A stretch of 64,000 nt of DNA from CALMEC01 sp031366605. Lineage in GTDB: Bacteria; Actinomycetota; Thermoleophilia; Miltoncostaeales; Miltoncostaeaceae. The DNA is taken from assembly GCA_031366605.1 (NCBI GenBank), contig JANLOO010000034.1, positions 72,673 through 136,672 of the forward strand, given 5' to 3'. Of this stretch, positions 43,755 through 52,399 are shown piece after piece (the first letter of the stretch is position 1; each line of letters begins with the position of its first letter). The notes beneath the pieces are model-generated. The model did not search any database. It saw nothing but the letters and a program-made list of their open reading frames with translations, and was not told the DNA's origin. A program made the position numbers and the translations under genes.

Positions 43755-44414
43755 ATGACCAACCCGTCACCGCCCTCCGTCGACCGGCGCTTCGACCATG
43801 ACGCCTTCATCGTCGAACAGCCGTTCACGTTCTTCGTCAACCGGTATTTCGTGTCGACGACCGCAGACGACGCCTTCACGCCGGGCGAGTTATTGGTGTT
43901 CTGTCGCCAGAAGCCGGTGGCGCTCAAAGAGGACGTTCGCCTGTTCGCCGACGAAGGGATGACCGAGGAGATCCTGCGGATCAGGGCGCGGCGCGTCGTG
44001 GACATCGGCGGTCGCTACCTGGTCTCGACCCCGGATGGCACGACGATCGGCGCGCTCGAGCGGCGGGCCAAGGCATCGCTCCTGCGCACCACCTGGGCGA
44101 TACGGAGCGCGGACGACGTGGAACTCGCGATCGTCCGCGAACACAGCATCGGGGTCGCGATCTTCCGGCGCGTGCAGAATCTGTTGCAGTGGATCCCGTT
44201 CATCGGCGGCATCATCGCGTTGGCGCTCGACTTGATCCCGATCCCGTACCACTTCGACATCTTCGACCGCGAAACGCTCATCGGGCGACACACCCGCAAG
44301 TACGGGATCCGGGATCGCTACCGACTGCAGATCGACGGCGACCCTGAGCGCCGCATCGACCGTCGCCTGGTCGTTGCCCTGGCCATCGCCCTGGACGCGC
44401 TGCAGTCGCGCTGA
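43755..44414 (+). CDS. LURP-one-related / phospholipid-scramblase-like protein
   Basis: ATG 43755 gives 219 residues with a beta-barrel pattern: FIVEQPFTFFVNRYFV, LLVFCRQKPVALKEDVRLFAD, ILRIRARRVVDIGGRYLVSTPDG. The hydrophobic stretch LLQWIPFIGGIIALALDLIPI follows. This layout is the Tubby C-terminal-like LURP-one/scramblase fold. Bacterial members are not characterised; a lipid-associated role is an inference from the hydrophobic hairpin. Confidence 0.75.
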   Translation: MTNPSPPSVDRRFDHDAFIVEQPFTFFVNRYFVSTTADDAFTPGELLVFCRQKPVALKEDVRLFADEGMTEEILRIRARRVVDIGGRYLVSTPDGTTIGALERRAKASLLRTTWAIRSADDVELAIVREHSIGVAIFRRVQNLLQWIPFIGGIIALALDLIPIPYHFDIFDRETLIGRHTRKYGIRDRYRLQIDGDPERRIDRRLVVALAIALDALQSR

Positions 44415-44575
44415 CGCGCACCACGGTCCCATACGCATTTATCTCGGCCGGACACCGTCTCTGCCGTTCCACTCCGACTATTGGGTGCAGGCGAGGGCTC
44501 AAGCTCCCGCGGTTGCGGAACGGTCCCAAATCCGGCGGAGCTTTGCAGCCGCCATATCGCAATTGAACGTCTGGG

Positions 44576-45979
44576 CTAGATCGAGATGGCGTCGCGCTGC
44601 CCGGTGACCTCGGTCGTCAGCTCGCCGACGACGTGTTTGGCGTCACCGAACACCATCAGCGTCTTGGGGTCGTAGAAGAGCTCGTTCTCGATTCCGGCAA
44701 AGCCGGGGCGCATGCTGCGTTTGATCACCATGACGCAGGCGGCCTGGTCGACGTTGAGGATCGGCATGCCGTAGATCGGGCTGCTCTTGTTGTGGCGCGC
44801 AGCCGGGTTGACCACGTCGTTGGCGCCGAGCACCAAGACGACGTCGACCTGCGGGAACTCCGAGTTGATCTCGTCCATGTCGAGCAACTTGTCGTACGGG
44901 ATGTTGGCCTCGGCCAGCAGGACGTTCATGTGACCCGGCATGCGACCGGCCACCGGGTGGATTGCGTAGCGCACGTCGACGCCCTCGGCCTCGAGCGCCT
45001 CGGACAGGTCGCGCACTTTGTGCTGCGCCTGCGCGACGGCCATGCCGTATCCGGGGACGATGACGACCGATCGTGAAGCCTTGAGGATCTCGGCCGCCTC
45101 GTCGAATGAGGCCGATCGGACGTTGCCGACCTCCGCACCGTCGTCCGCCGATGCCTCCTGCAGTTGTCCGAACGCGCCGAACATGACATTGCTGAACGAG
45201 CGGTTCATGGCGCGGCACATGATGATGGCCAGAACCAAACCCGACATCCCGTCCAGGGCGCCCGCCACGATCAACAGTTTGTTGTTCAGCACGATGCCCA
45301 AGGCCGAAGCCGAGATGCCTGCGTAGCTGTTCAACAAGGCGATGACCGTCGGCATGTCCGCGCCGCCGATCGGGATGATCAGCAGGACGCCGAACAACAG
45401 TGAGAGCGCGATGATCGGCGGGATCAGGGCGAGGCGACCGGTGTCGAGCACGAGCAAGACCACCATGACCAGCGCTGCGCCGAGCACGGCGAAGTTGACG
45501 TAGTTCTGACCCTTGAACGTGATCGGCCGCTGCGGCAGGAGTTCCTGCAACTTGCCGGCCGCCATCAGGCTCCCCGTGAACACCAGGCAACCGAGGATGA
45601 TCTCGAAGCCCAGAACGGCCATCTCGAACTTGCCCAGGTCCCTGCGCTGCAGGTAGTAGTGGGCGATGCCCACCAAACCCGCCGCGAGCGCTCCGAACGA
45701 GTGTGACAAGGCGATCCGCTGCGGCATCGCCGTCATGGGGACCTTGAGGCCAAGCGGCACGCCGATCGCCGCGCCGATCAACATCGCCGACGCGATCAGC
45801 GCATACCCTTGACCGCTGATTCCATCGGTGAACAGCGTCGCCACGATCGCCAGCACGAACGCCGACTCTCCGGCGAAGATCCCCCGCCGTGCGGTCGCAG
45901 CGGCCGACATCCACTTGAGCGAGAGGGCAAACCCGATCGCAGCAACCAGGTATGCGAGCTGAATGAGGTTGTCTCTCAT
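44576..45979 (-). CDS. pntB: NAD(P) transhydrogenase subunit beta
   Basis: ATG 45979 overlaps the alpha-2 stop (ATGA) and gives 467 residues with about nine N-terminal membrane segments and a C-terminal NADP-binding domain (VIVPGYGMAVAQAQHKVRDL, VAGRMPGHMNVLLAEA, VLVLGANDVVNPAARHN, KRSMRPGFAGIENELF). It couples proton flow to hydride transfer between NADH and NADP+. Confidence 0.96.
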   Translation of the reverse strand: MRDNLIQLAYLVAAIGFALSLKWMSAAATARRGIFAGESAFVLAIVATLFTDGISGQGYALIASAMLIGAAIGVPLGLKVPMTAMPQRIALSHSFGALAAGLVGIAHYYLQRRDLGKFEMAVLGFEIILGCLVFTGSLMAAGKLQELLPQRPITFKGQNYVNFAVLGAALVMVVLLVLDTGRLALIPPIIALSLLFGVLLIIPIGGADMPTVIALLNSYAGISASALGIVLNNKLLIVAGALDGMSGLVLAIIMCRAMNRSFSNVMFGAFGQLQEASADDGAEVGNVRSASFDEAAEILKASRSVVIVPGYGMAVAQAQHKVRDLSEALEAEGVDVRYAIHPVAGRMPGHMNVLLAEANIPYDKLLDMDEINSEFPQVDVVLVLGANDVVNPAARHNKSSPIYGMPILNVDQAACVMVIKRSMRPGFAGIENELFYDPKTLMVFGDAKHVVGELTTEVTGQRDAISI

Positions 45980-46296
45980 TTCCCCGCCTCCGCGGTCGGC
46001 TTGACGGGTTCGCGCTTCTTGAACATCTTGAGCATCTTGTCCGTGATCAGGAACCCACCGACCACGTTGATCATGGCGGCGATCACCGCGATGAAGCCCA
46101 TGATCTTGGCGTAGGTCGTGTCGGCCCCGCCCAGGATCAGCGTCGACCCCACCAGCGAGATCGCCGACAGCGCATTGGTCAGCGCCATCAACGGGGTGTG
46201 CAGCAGCTTGGGCACCCGGCGGATGACCTCGAGCCCCAGGAACCCGGCCAACGCGAAGATGAACAGGCTCGTGATGATGACGTCGGTGCTCAACAT
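45976..46296 (-). CDS. NAD(P) transhydrogenase subunit alpha part 2
   Basis: The 106-residue membrane subunit (LFIFALAGFLGLEVIRRVPK, LLHTPLMALTNALSAISLVG, IAVIAAMINVVGGFLITDKM) corresponds to the proton-channel part of PntA. It starts with a TGATG overlap after the alpha-1 stop at 46296-46298 and runs into pntB. Splitting of the alpha chain in two genes is common in actinobacteria. Confidence 0.94.
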   Translation of the reverse strand: MLSTDVIITSLFIFALAGFLGLEVIRRVPKLLHTPLMALTNALSAISLVGSTLILGGADTTYAKIMGFIAVIAAMINVVGGFLITDKMLKMFKKREPVKPTAEAGK

Positions 46297-47522
46297 CAGC
46301 TGACGGCCTCCTGGGTCGGGTCGACGGTGGGTGCCTGCGCGGCGGGCGGGACGGCAAGCGGGGTCAGGCCGAGTGCGTCGCGCACGCGCGGGTGCACGAC
46401 CTGGCCATCATGCGTGGTCACGGTCTCCTGGACGATGGCGTCATCGACATCCAGGTGGATTGCCTTGTCGGCGACGATCAGCGCAACGAAGTTGGCGATG
46501 TTCTTGGCGTAGGTCAGGCTGGCGTCGTGTGGGACGCTGGCCGCGACGTTGGTCGGTCCGATGATCGTGACCCCGCCCACATCGACGGTCTCGCCGGCGA
46601 CGGAGCCCTCGCAGTTGCCGCCCTGCTCAGCCGCCAGGTCCACGATGACCGAACCCGGAGTCATGCCTGCCACCATCTCCGCCGTCACGAGCACGGGGGC
46701 CTTGGCGCCCTGCACCTGCGCGGTGGTGATGACGACGTCACTGCCGGCGATCGTCTTGGCCATCAGCTCCCGCTGCTTGGCGATCTGTTCGTCGGACATC
46801 TGGGTGGCATAGGCACCGGAGCCGGCACCCTCCTGGCCGGTCTCGAGTGGCAACTCCACAAACCGCGCGCCCAGGCTTTGGACCTCTTCCTTGACCGCGG
46901 TGCGCACGTCGTAGGCCTCGACGACCGCTCCCAGGCGACGGGCGGTCGCGATGGCCGAGAGCCCCGCCACACCGGCTCCGATGATGAACACCTTGGCCGG
47001 GGCGATGGTGCCGGCCGCAGTCGTCAGCATCGGCGCCATCTTCGGCAACGCCGCCGCGGCCAGCAGGACCGCCTTGTAGCCGGCGATGTTGGCCTGCGAT
47101 GAGAGCACATCCATGCTCTGAGCCCGGGTGGTGCGGGGAACGAGTTCGAGCGAGTACAACACGGCGCCACGGTCGGCAACGGCCGCGGCGACCTGCGGGG
47201 CTGCGAGCGGCGCTGCCATCCCGATGACCACCTGGCCGGGCCGCAAGCGCTCCCGGTCGGGGTTGTCCGGGTCGCCGTCGAGTACTCGTACGACCGCCAG
47301 CACATCGGCGGCAAACGCGACATCGCGTGTGACGATCTGGGCGCCACGGTCGATGTAGGCCTGGTCGGCGAAGCCCGCGGACAATCCCGCACCGGCCTCG
47401 ACGAGCACGCGGAACCCGGCCTTGACGTATCCGGCGATCACCGTCGGGGTGATCGCGACACGTCGCTCTCCGGGCAGCGCCTCTTTGGGCGCACCAATCG
47501 TGAGCGTGCTCGTTTGCTCCAT
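46296..47522 (-). CDS. pntA: NAD(P) transhydrogenase subunit alpha part 1 (NAD-binding)
   Basis: The 408-aa domain I subunit has GAPKEALPGERRVAITP, FIIGAGVAGLSAIATARRLGA, VEAYDVR and the long DLAAEQGGNCEGS. The NAD-binding and AlaDH/PNT folds are complete. It is the first gene of the pntA1-A2-B operon. Start ATG 47522; about 190 bases upstream before the enolase-superfamily gene hold its promoter. Confidence 0.95.
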   Translation of the reverse strand: MEQTSTLTIGAPKEALPGERRVAITPTVIAGYVKAGFRVLVEAGAGLSAGFADQAYIDRGAQIVTRDVAFAADVLAVVRVLDGDPDNPDRERLRPGQVVIGMAAPLAAPQVAAAVADRGAVLYSLELVPRTTRAQSMDVLSSQANIAGYKAVLLAAAALPKMAPMLTTAAGTIAPAKVFIIGAGVAGLSAIATARRLGAVVEAYDVRTAVKEEVQSLGARFVELPLETGQEGAGSGAYATQMSDEQIAKQRELMAKTIAGSDVVITTAQVQGAKAPVLVTAEMVAGMTPGSVIVDLAAEQGGNCEGSVAGETVDVGGVTIIGPTNVAASVPHDASLTYAKNIANFVALIVADKAIHLDVDDAIVQETVTTHDGQVVHPRVRDALGLTPLAVPPAAQAPTVDPTQEAVS

Positions 47523-47709
47523 CTGCTGCGGATCCCCCTCGTCGCCCTGTCTGCCTCCGCCGCCACCTGGCGCGCGTGAGGGGCGTTTCCTACAGGACTG
47601 TCACCCGGGGGTCAACGCTTCGTGCGCTCTGTTGCGACGATCGCTCCACACCAGGCGGACAAGTGTCGCGATATTCAGCGGTTTTTTGCGTGCCGGGACG
47701 CTCGGGGGT

Positions 47710-48741
47710 TCACACCGCGATATCGCCGTCCAGACCGATGCCGGCGGCGACTCCGAGCGGGCTCGACGGCAGGCCAGGGCCGAGATGGGCGGCGTTGTAG
47801 CCCCCGGGCGCGACGTCGTTGGGACCGTCCGGGTAGAGCGTGGCAGCGATCGCCTGGATCTGGCGCCGACCCGGCCCCAACTCGAATTGCCCGCCGCCGT
47901 ACATTCGCATCCCGCTGCGCTCGCAATGGTCCACGCACTCCAGCAGGCGTTCGGTTGTGGCGAAGCGCGACGGCTTGATGTTGCACCACCCGGTCTGGGG
48001 CAACGCCAGCAGATCGGCAAGCGAGTGCACGGGCGCGTCGAACGACATGCGGTGGGAGTTCGCCGCGATCACCGGCGCCATGGCCGGACCGAGCATCGGA
48101 TCTTCGATGACCACGTCGGCGAACGCCGCCGCGACGGCCGCAGAGAACGCCGCGGGATCATCGGGCAGCCGATTCCACTCCCCCGAGTAGTGGCCTTTCA
48201 GGTCGACGACCCGTACGCGGCCGGTCCCCACCAGCCGAGCCATGTCATCAGCGGTCCAGTCAACGCGGGCGTCGATCTTGAGCTCGAGCTCGGGATAGTG
48301 CTCCAGAAGCCCCTGCGGGTCGCCGGTGGGCGATGCGCAGAACCGAACCGGGCGGGCTTCGCGCCCAAGCGCCGCCGAAAAGCTCAACCCGTTCTGGCGC
48401 AGCGCGAGATCCAGCAGCGCGCTCTCGTAGGCCCACCGGCGGTAGGCACGGGCCTCGGGCACTGAGGGCGGCACCGGGATCAGGTTGGTCTGGTCGAGCA
48501 GCGCGCTGCACTCACCCACCGTCCGCCGCCCCCGAAGCGCCGGAAGGTCCATCCGCTGATGCGCATCCTGATCAGGGGTCGCGTAGGACACATCCTCCCC
48601 ACGCCCCGTCTCACCACCGCCGCTGATCGCAACCACCGTCGAGACCCGCACCCACCGCACCGTTTCGAACTCCAACCGCTCCAACGCGAGGCCCTCGACC
48701 TCGACCTCGAGCGTCGCCAGATGATCGAAGAGACCGGCCAT
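47710..48741 (-). CDS. Enolase-superfamily protein (OSBS/mandelate-racemase-like)
   Basis: ATG 48741 gives 343 residues; longer starts lack support. Features: AYRRWAYESALLDLALRQNG, ELELKIDARVDWT, RVVDLKGHYSGEW, VVIEDPMLG, NIKPSRFATTERLLECVDHC, RMYGGGQFELGPGR. The K-x-D-like and D/E metal positions are only partly conserved (LKID, VIEDP, NSHRMSFD). This resembles o-succinylbenzoate synthase relatives found in actinobacteria that are not placed in a known pathway. Function uncertain. Confidence 0.75.
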   Translation of the reverse strand: MAGLFDHLATLEVEVEGLALERLEFETVRWVRVSTVVAISGGGETGRGEDVSYATPDQDAHQRMDLPALRGRRTVGECSALLDQTNLIPVPPSVPEARAYRRWAYESALLDLALRQNGLSFSAALGREARPVRFCASPTGDPQGLLEHYPELELKIDARVDWTADDMARLVGTGRVRVVDLKGHYSGEWNRLPDDPAAFSAAVAAAFADVVIEDPMLGPAMAPVIAANSHRMSFDAPVHSLADLLALPQTGWCNIKPSRFATTERLLECVDHCERSGMRMYGGGQFELGPGRRQIQAIAATLYPDGPNDVAPGGYNAAHLGPGLPSSPLGVAAGIGLDGDIAV

Positions 48742-48904
48742 GGGGCTCACGCTACCTCGTGGACTCCATCGAGTGCCTTCTGAAGATGCCTTCGAACAGG
48801 CAGAGCCGATGGCAAGAGGTCGGCCTGTTGGATCCTCAGCGGCTTGACACCGGGCGCTACGCTTTCTCGATGATCTGGACCAGAGCCACCGTGCAACCCC
48901 CGGT

Positions 48905-49966
48905 GTGACCACCGTCCGCGAACTCGCACGGTCAGGGGACCGCCCGAGGGCACTTGCGATGCTCGGTTTGGGCCTCGTGGTGCTCACAGGCCTCGCCGGC
49001 TGCGGTGGCAGCGGGGTCGCACCATCGCCGCGCCCACCGCAGCAGGTGACAATGGTCTACGAATCTGGAGCGCGGCCGGCCGGCCCGATCGATGGGTGGA
49101 TCTGGCAGTCCGACGTAACGGGGCGCAATGCAGAGCGCCTGACACCGGGCCAATCCCCCGTCCTCTCACCCGACGGACGGTTCGTCGCATTCAGCCGCTA
49201 CCAGGCGAAGCCATCGATGTGGTCCGCAATGGTGATGGATCTGAACAGTCGCGCGACACGGCAGATCTTCGCGCGCAAGGGTGACTACGCCCACGCCACG
49301 TCGTCGCTCACGTGGTCGCCGGACTCGAGCGTTCTCGCCCTCGTCGACGAGCAGGGCATCACCGTGGTCGATCGCGACACGGGGCAGATCCCTCAAACGA
49401 TCGCATCGAGTACCTACCTTGGCACGCCGAGCTTTTCTCCGGATTCGCGTCAAATCACGTACGCCGACGATGCGTCAGGGAGGGTTTTCGTCGCGTCGGC
49501 CACCGGTGGTGACCCGTCCCCGATCACGATGGGCCCCCACGATTTCGGTCCCGTTTGGGGACCGACCGGCATCGCATTCGCGCGGTGGTTGGCTGCCGGC
49601 AAGCCCGGCGACATCTGGCTCGCCCAGGCCAATGGCGAGGGCCCACGGAGGCTCACCCACACCGATGCCGGGATCCAACCGGTCGCGTTCTCGGCCGACG
49701 GGCTCAACCTGATTGCGCAGAACCCGGCCTCACACAACGGGCGAATCTGGGCGGTGGACGTGTCGACCGGATCGGCGCGCGACCTGACCGGCTGGGTCGG
49801 CGACCTCTTCCCCCAGGGAGTCTCGCGTGACGGCACGTCGATCCTCGTCGGCATCGGTTGCGGCGGCGTCCCCAGCGCGACCGGCACGATCGAGGTCATC
49901 CCCACCTCGGGTGGACCGGCCCGCACAATCACGCGCGGCCCCTGCCGGGCCAGCTGGAACGCCTGA
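48905..49966 (+). CDS. TolB-like beta-propeller lipoprotein
   Basis: GTG 48905 starts a 353-aa protein with lipobox LTGLAGC near residue 33. WD40-like PD40 blades follow: PVLSPDGRFVAFSRYQ, LTWSPDSSVLALVDEQG, PSFSPDSRQITYAD, VAFSADGLNLIAQN. These PD40 repeats match TolB-like propellers that act as envelope scaffolds. No Tol-Pal partners are nearby. Confidence 0.85.
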   Translation: MTTVRELARSGDRPRALAMLGLGLVVLTGLAGCGGSGVAPSPRPPQQVTMVYESGARPAGPIDGWIWQSDVTGRNAERLTPGQSPVLSPDGRFVAFSRYQAKPSMWSAMVMDLNSRATRQIFARKGDYAHATSSLTWSPDSSVLALVDEQGITVVDRDTGQIPQTIASSTYLGTPSFSPDSRQITYADDASGRVFVASATGGDPSPITMGPHDFGPVWGPTGIAFARWLAAGKPGDIWLAQANGEGPRRLTHTDAGIQPVAFSADGLNLIAQNPASHNGRIWAVDVSTGSARDLTGWVGDLFPQGVSRDGTSILVGIGCGGVPSATGTIEVIPTSGGPARTITRGPCRASWNA

Positions 49967-50178
49967 GGCGTTTCCAAAGCCGGAGTGGGCTCGTCGAGCA
50001 CGGGCCCGAGTCACCGGCCACGGGGTCATGGCGTTATGCGGATTGGGCCCCGAGTCGCTGACACGCAGGATGTGCCTTCGTTCGAGGAATGCATCGCGGT
50101 AAGGTCGCCGTGTTCACACCCTGAGGGGCGCTCGATGAACGCCCGTCGTCGACTATTCGGATCTGCGATCACCGCCGT
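49967..50178. other. Non-coding stretch before the first 58-bp repeat
   Basis: No frame with a ribosome site and a credible product. It begins the repeat-rich area that continues to about 51.2 kb. Confidence 0.4.
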
Positions 50179-50236
50179 TCAGTCCAATTCACCTCGCGTG
50201 CCTGGCACCCGGAGGTGAACCAAGTTCGCCTCCGCA
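50179..50236. repeat. 58-bp repeat with nested hairpin, copy 1
   Basis: Identical to 50639-50696. It contains TTCACCTC ... GAGGTGAA as outer arms and TGCC-T-GGCA as an inner hairpin, so the element can fold into one strong stem-loop. Confidence 0.8.
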
Positions 50237-50281
50237 ACGTTGGCGTGGTGAGCCGCGGCCGCAGCAGATCGGCACGTCAGC

Positions 50282-50530
50282 TCATGGCTCAGGTGCCTGC
50301 AAACCTGTCGTCGCAGCTGTGTTCGTGTTGCACGAAGAGGCCGAGCGCGCGACATTTGCGGCGGCTTGCTCGTGCAGAACCTGGGGCGATGCCGCGGAGG
50401 CTTGGCACGCGGTGCGCGAATCAGATCCGCTCAAACCGACAGAGGAAACGGCGATCGCGAGAATGAAGATCGCGATCGTCGCCACGTGCAAGCGTCTCGG
50501 TGTCAACCAACGCACGCGTAGGACGCGCAT
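50282..50530 (-). CDS. Possible small membrane-anchored protein between the repeats
   Basis: ATG 50530 opens an 82-residue frame with one membrane segment (LHVATIAIFILAIAVSSVGLSG) and a polar extracellular part with two cysteines (TACQASAASPQVLHEQAAAN). No clear Shine-Dalgarno site. It lies between the two 58-bp repeats and has no recognisable family. Confidence 0.35.
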   Translation of the reverse strand: MRVLRVRWLTPRRLHVATIAIFILAIAVSSVGLSGSDSRTACQASAASPQVLHEQAAANVARSASSCNTNTAATTGLQAPEP

Positions 50531-50638
50531 CCCGGCGCGAGCACCGCTGGCACCAGACATCGCGAGCAACGCGCACCCTGCACACATGGTGGCAGGCTAC
50601 CAGCAGTCGGAAACGACGGTGCGATCTCCCGGCGGCGG

Positions 50639-50696
50639 TCAGTCCAATTCACCTCGCGTGCCTGGCACCCGGAGGTGAACCAAGTTCGCCTCCGCA
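50639..50696. repeat. 58-bp repeat with nested hairpin, copy 2
   Basis: Exact copy of 50179-50236, 460 bp away. Its boundary falls within a broken minus-strand gene (next feature), which seems to have lost its C-terminus at this point. Confidence 0.8.
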
Positions 50697-51059
50697 CAAC
50701 GTAGAGGTTGCCGTCGGGCGAGTTCCCGAACAGATCGTCGCAACCTGTTTGCCACCCCTCCAGGTACCCGGTGTTGAACAGGTCCCACGCGTCCCCGGTC
50801 TGGGCGGCCCAGTCCTCCTGATCGGCGGCACTAGGATCCTCGCCTGGGACTACCGGCGACGGAAGGACCGGAGCGTCTGTCCATATCCGCGTGGACGGCG
50901 CCGAGGACGTCGTCGTGCCCTCACCTCCGGTGGTTTGGGCGCCCAACCAGACAACGCCATGGCCGCAAGCACCAGCGAGACAGCCACAACTGCAGCCCAC
51001 AAGAATTGTGCGGATCGCCGCGGGCGTCCCTTTGTTCGGCGTCGGCTGGTCGCAAGCAT
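50697..51059 (-). pseudogene. Membrane-anchored hypothetical protein, frameshifted and cut by a repeat
   Basis: ATG 51059 gives a basic start and a membrane segment (FLWAAVVAVSLVLAAMALSG). After WAPKPP the sensible reading changes to the adjacent frame: GGEGTTTSSAPSTRIWTD, DWAAQTGDAWDLFNTGYLEG, WQTGCDDLFGNSPDGNLYV. That pattern (DGW..GC..LF..SPDG.LY) is common in small actinobacterial secreted proteins. The C-terminus runs straight into the 58-bp repeat. A frame change near 50935-50950 plus the repeat make this a likely pseudogene. Confidence 0.55.
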
Positions 51060-51202
51060 GGGACGGAGGCTACCCCTGATGGGTACTACTCGGAGGTACC
51101 TTCCTGCGGACTTGTTCTTCCTCGGCTAACCCTTCCGGCGAGGCGCGCCGACAGAGGTGGAATAGCTGTTGAGCGGGGGGTCAGGGAGGCCCTCCGCCCC
51201 GG

Positions 51203-51826
51203 CTAACTGGTCGGTCCCTTGTAGGCGTAGTTCACGGTCTGCTCCACCCGGCCGAATATCTCCTCATCCAGCTTGTGATGAAAGACACCGGCGCCAGACA
51301 CCCTCAGACGAGGTGAGCCGCCGTGCGGCGAATCCCAGGCCGCCGTCTCGATGCAGGCAGCTCCCCTGAGCCGCGTGACGGTCTCAATGACAGGTTTCAG
51401 GTCTGAGTCATTCGAGATAAGCACGGCTACGTGGCACTTGTCGAGGAGCAGAGCTTCGACGATCCCAAGCGCGAGCTGAACGTCGATGCCTTTTTCTCCT
51501 TCACGCACGTCTGGCCATCCGTCGGGATAGCGCAAAGGACGGAGACGCGGAATGATGATCTCAGGATTCTCCTTCATCCACGCCTGCGACTGGCGTCGGC
51601 ACGCGGCGTAGCCAACAGGGTCCCTGGCATTGGATGGGAGGCCGCGATGCACCTCGACGCGACAGAGTTCCCCGTCCGCGCCCCGACCGTTTGCGGATGC
51701 GATGATGCGCCCGAGGCTATGCGGAGAGAAGTTGCCCCGCTCATTGGGCTCGGCCTGCAAGCCGAATGCGGTGCGAGCCGACTTGTATGCATTCTGCCAG
51801 TCGATGAAGACGGCGACGCTGGTCAA
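51203..51826 (-). CDS. NYN domain-containing protein (PIN-like RNase)
   Basis: The 207-aa protein has VAVFIDWQNAY (first metal aspartate), EKGIDVQLALGIVEALL and LISNDSDLKPVIETV with the remaining catalytic aspartates, the LabA/DUF88 arrangement of a PIN-fold ribonuclease. NYN proteins act in RNA processing or defence; no partner is nearby except tRNA-Arg upstream. ATG 51826. Confidence 0.9.
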   Translation of the reverse strand: MTSVAVFIDWQNAYKSARTAFGLQAEPNERGNFSPHSLGRIIASANGRGADGELCRVEVHRGLPSNARDPVGYAACRRQSQAWMKENPEIIIPRLRPLRYPDGWPDVREGEKGIDVQLALGIVEALLLDKCHVAVLISNDSDLKPVIETVTRLRGAACIETAAWDSPHGGSPRLRVSGAGVFHHKLDEEIFGRVEQTVNYAYKGPTS

Positions 51827-52229
51827 GAACAGCCCATAAATGAGAAACCCCGCCAGCGCGGCTTACGCCGGGCGGCGGGGAGGAATGCACTAGCAACGTT
51901 ACCATCGACAGGCGATAACGCAACCTTGAGCGGTGTGACGTGTGCTTTCGTCCAGGGAACCCGTGTTCGATTGCCCATATCGCACGCATTGTAACAATCG
52001 TGGGGCTCGGATGGCCAGAATACAAAGCGTGCATCAGTGGCAAAACGAGTGGCATCATGCCTGGAAATGCCGCTGGGTGCCGCCCGATGTCTCTCATGGG
52101 GCGCGTCATTCCCCCACGGTCCGTGTCGTTCCCCCACCGTCCTCCACGGTACTCAAACGCATTTCCTACCAATCGCCCGGGTCGCAGCGGCCACACTGGA
52201 AAAGCCGTATTTACAGGCTGTTCACCCAT
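51827..52229. other. 403-bp gap between tRNA-Arg and the NYN gene
   Basis: No supported gene. It contains the stem-loop listed separately and a two-unit tandem repeat (around 52104-52145, units of about 21 bp with TTCCCCCAC). The base composition is less GC-rich than the rest (52000-52230). This suggests an insertion near the tRNA. Confidence 0.45.
51848..51880 (-). terminator. Stem-loop upstream of the NYN gene
   Basis: CCCCGCC (51848-51854) and GGCGGGG (51874-51880) pair around a GC-rich loop. Read on the minus strand the hairpin is followed by TTTCTCATTT. It could end a transcript from the tRNA side or attenuate the NYN gene. Confidence 0.45.
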
Positions 52230-52302
52230 GCGCCCGGCAGGATTCGAACCTGCGACCGTCAGCTTAGAAGGCTGCTGCTCTGTCCACCTGAGCTACGGGC
52301 GC
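52230..52302 (-). tRNA. tRNA-Arg (anticodon UCU)
   Basis: The minus strand folds into a cloverleaf: acceptor GCGCCCG/CGGGCGC, D-arm GCTC/GAGC, anticodon loop CTTCTAA (anticodon TCT), T-arm with GGTTCGAATCC, discriminator A at 52230. CCA is not encoded. The first anticodon-stem pair is G-A, a mismatch, as judged by eye. Confidence 0.93.
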
Positions 52303-52399
52303 CCAGGGGAAATGTAGCGGCCGGAGGCGGCGCTCCGACGAATCGTGACCAAACGATGGGGTCGGCATCGTCGCGCGCCGACCCCATCGAACGCCGGGC

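Noticed and set aside
50179..50696. CRISPR-like array from the 58-bp repeats
   Set aside because: Only two copies 402 bases apart, no spacers of regular size and no cas genes.
52104..52145. Tandem 21-bp units with TTCCCCCAC near tRNA-Arg
   Set aside because: Only two imperfect units; too little to call an attachment site or regulatory array.
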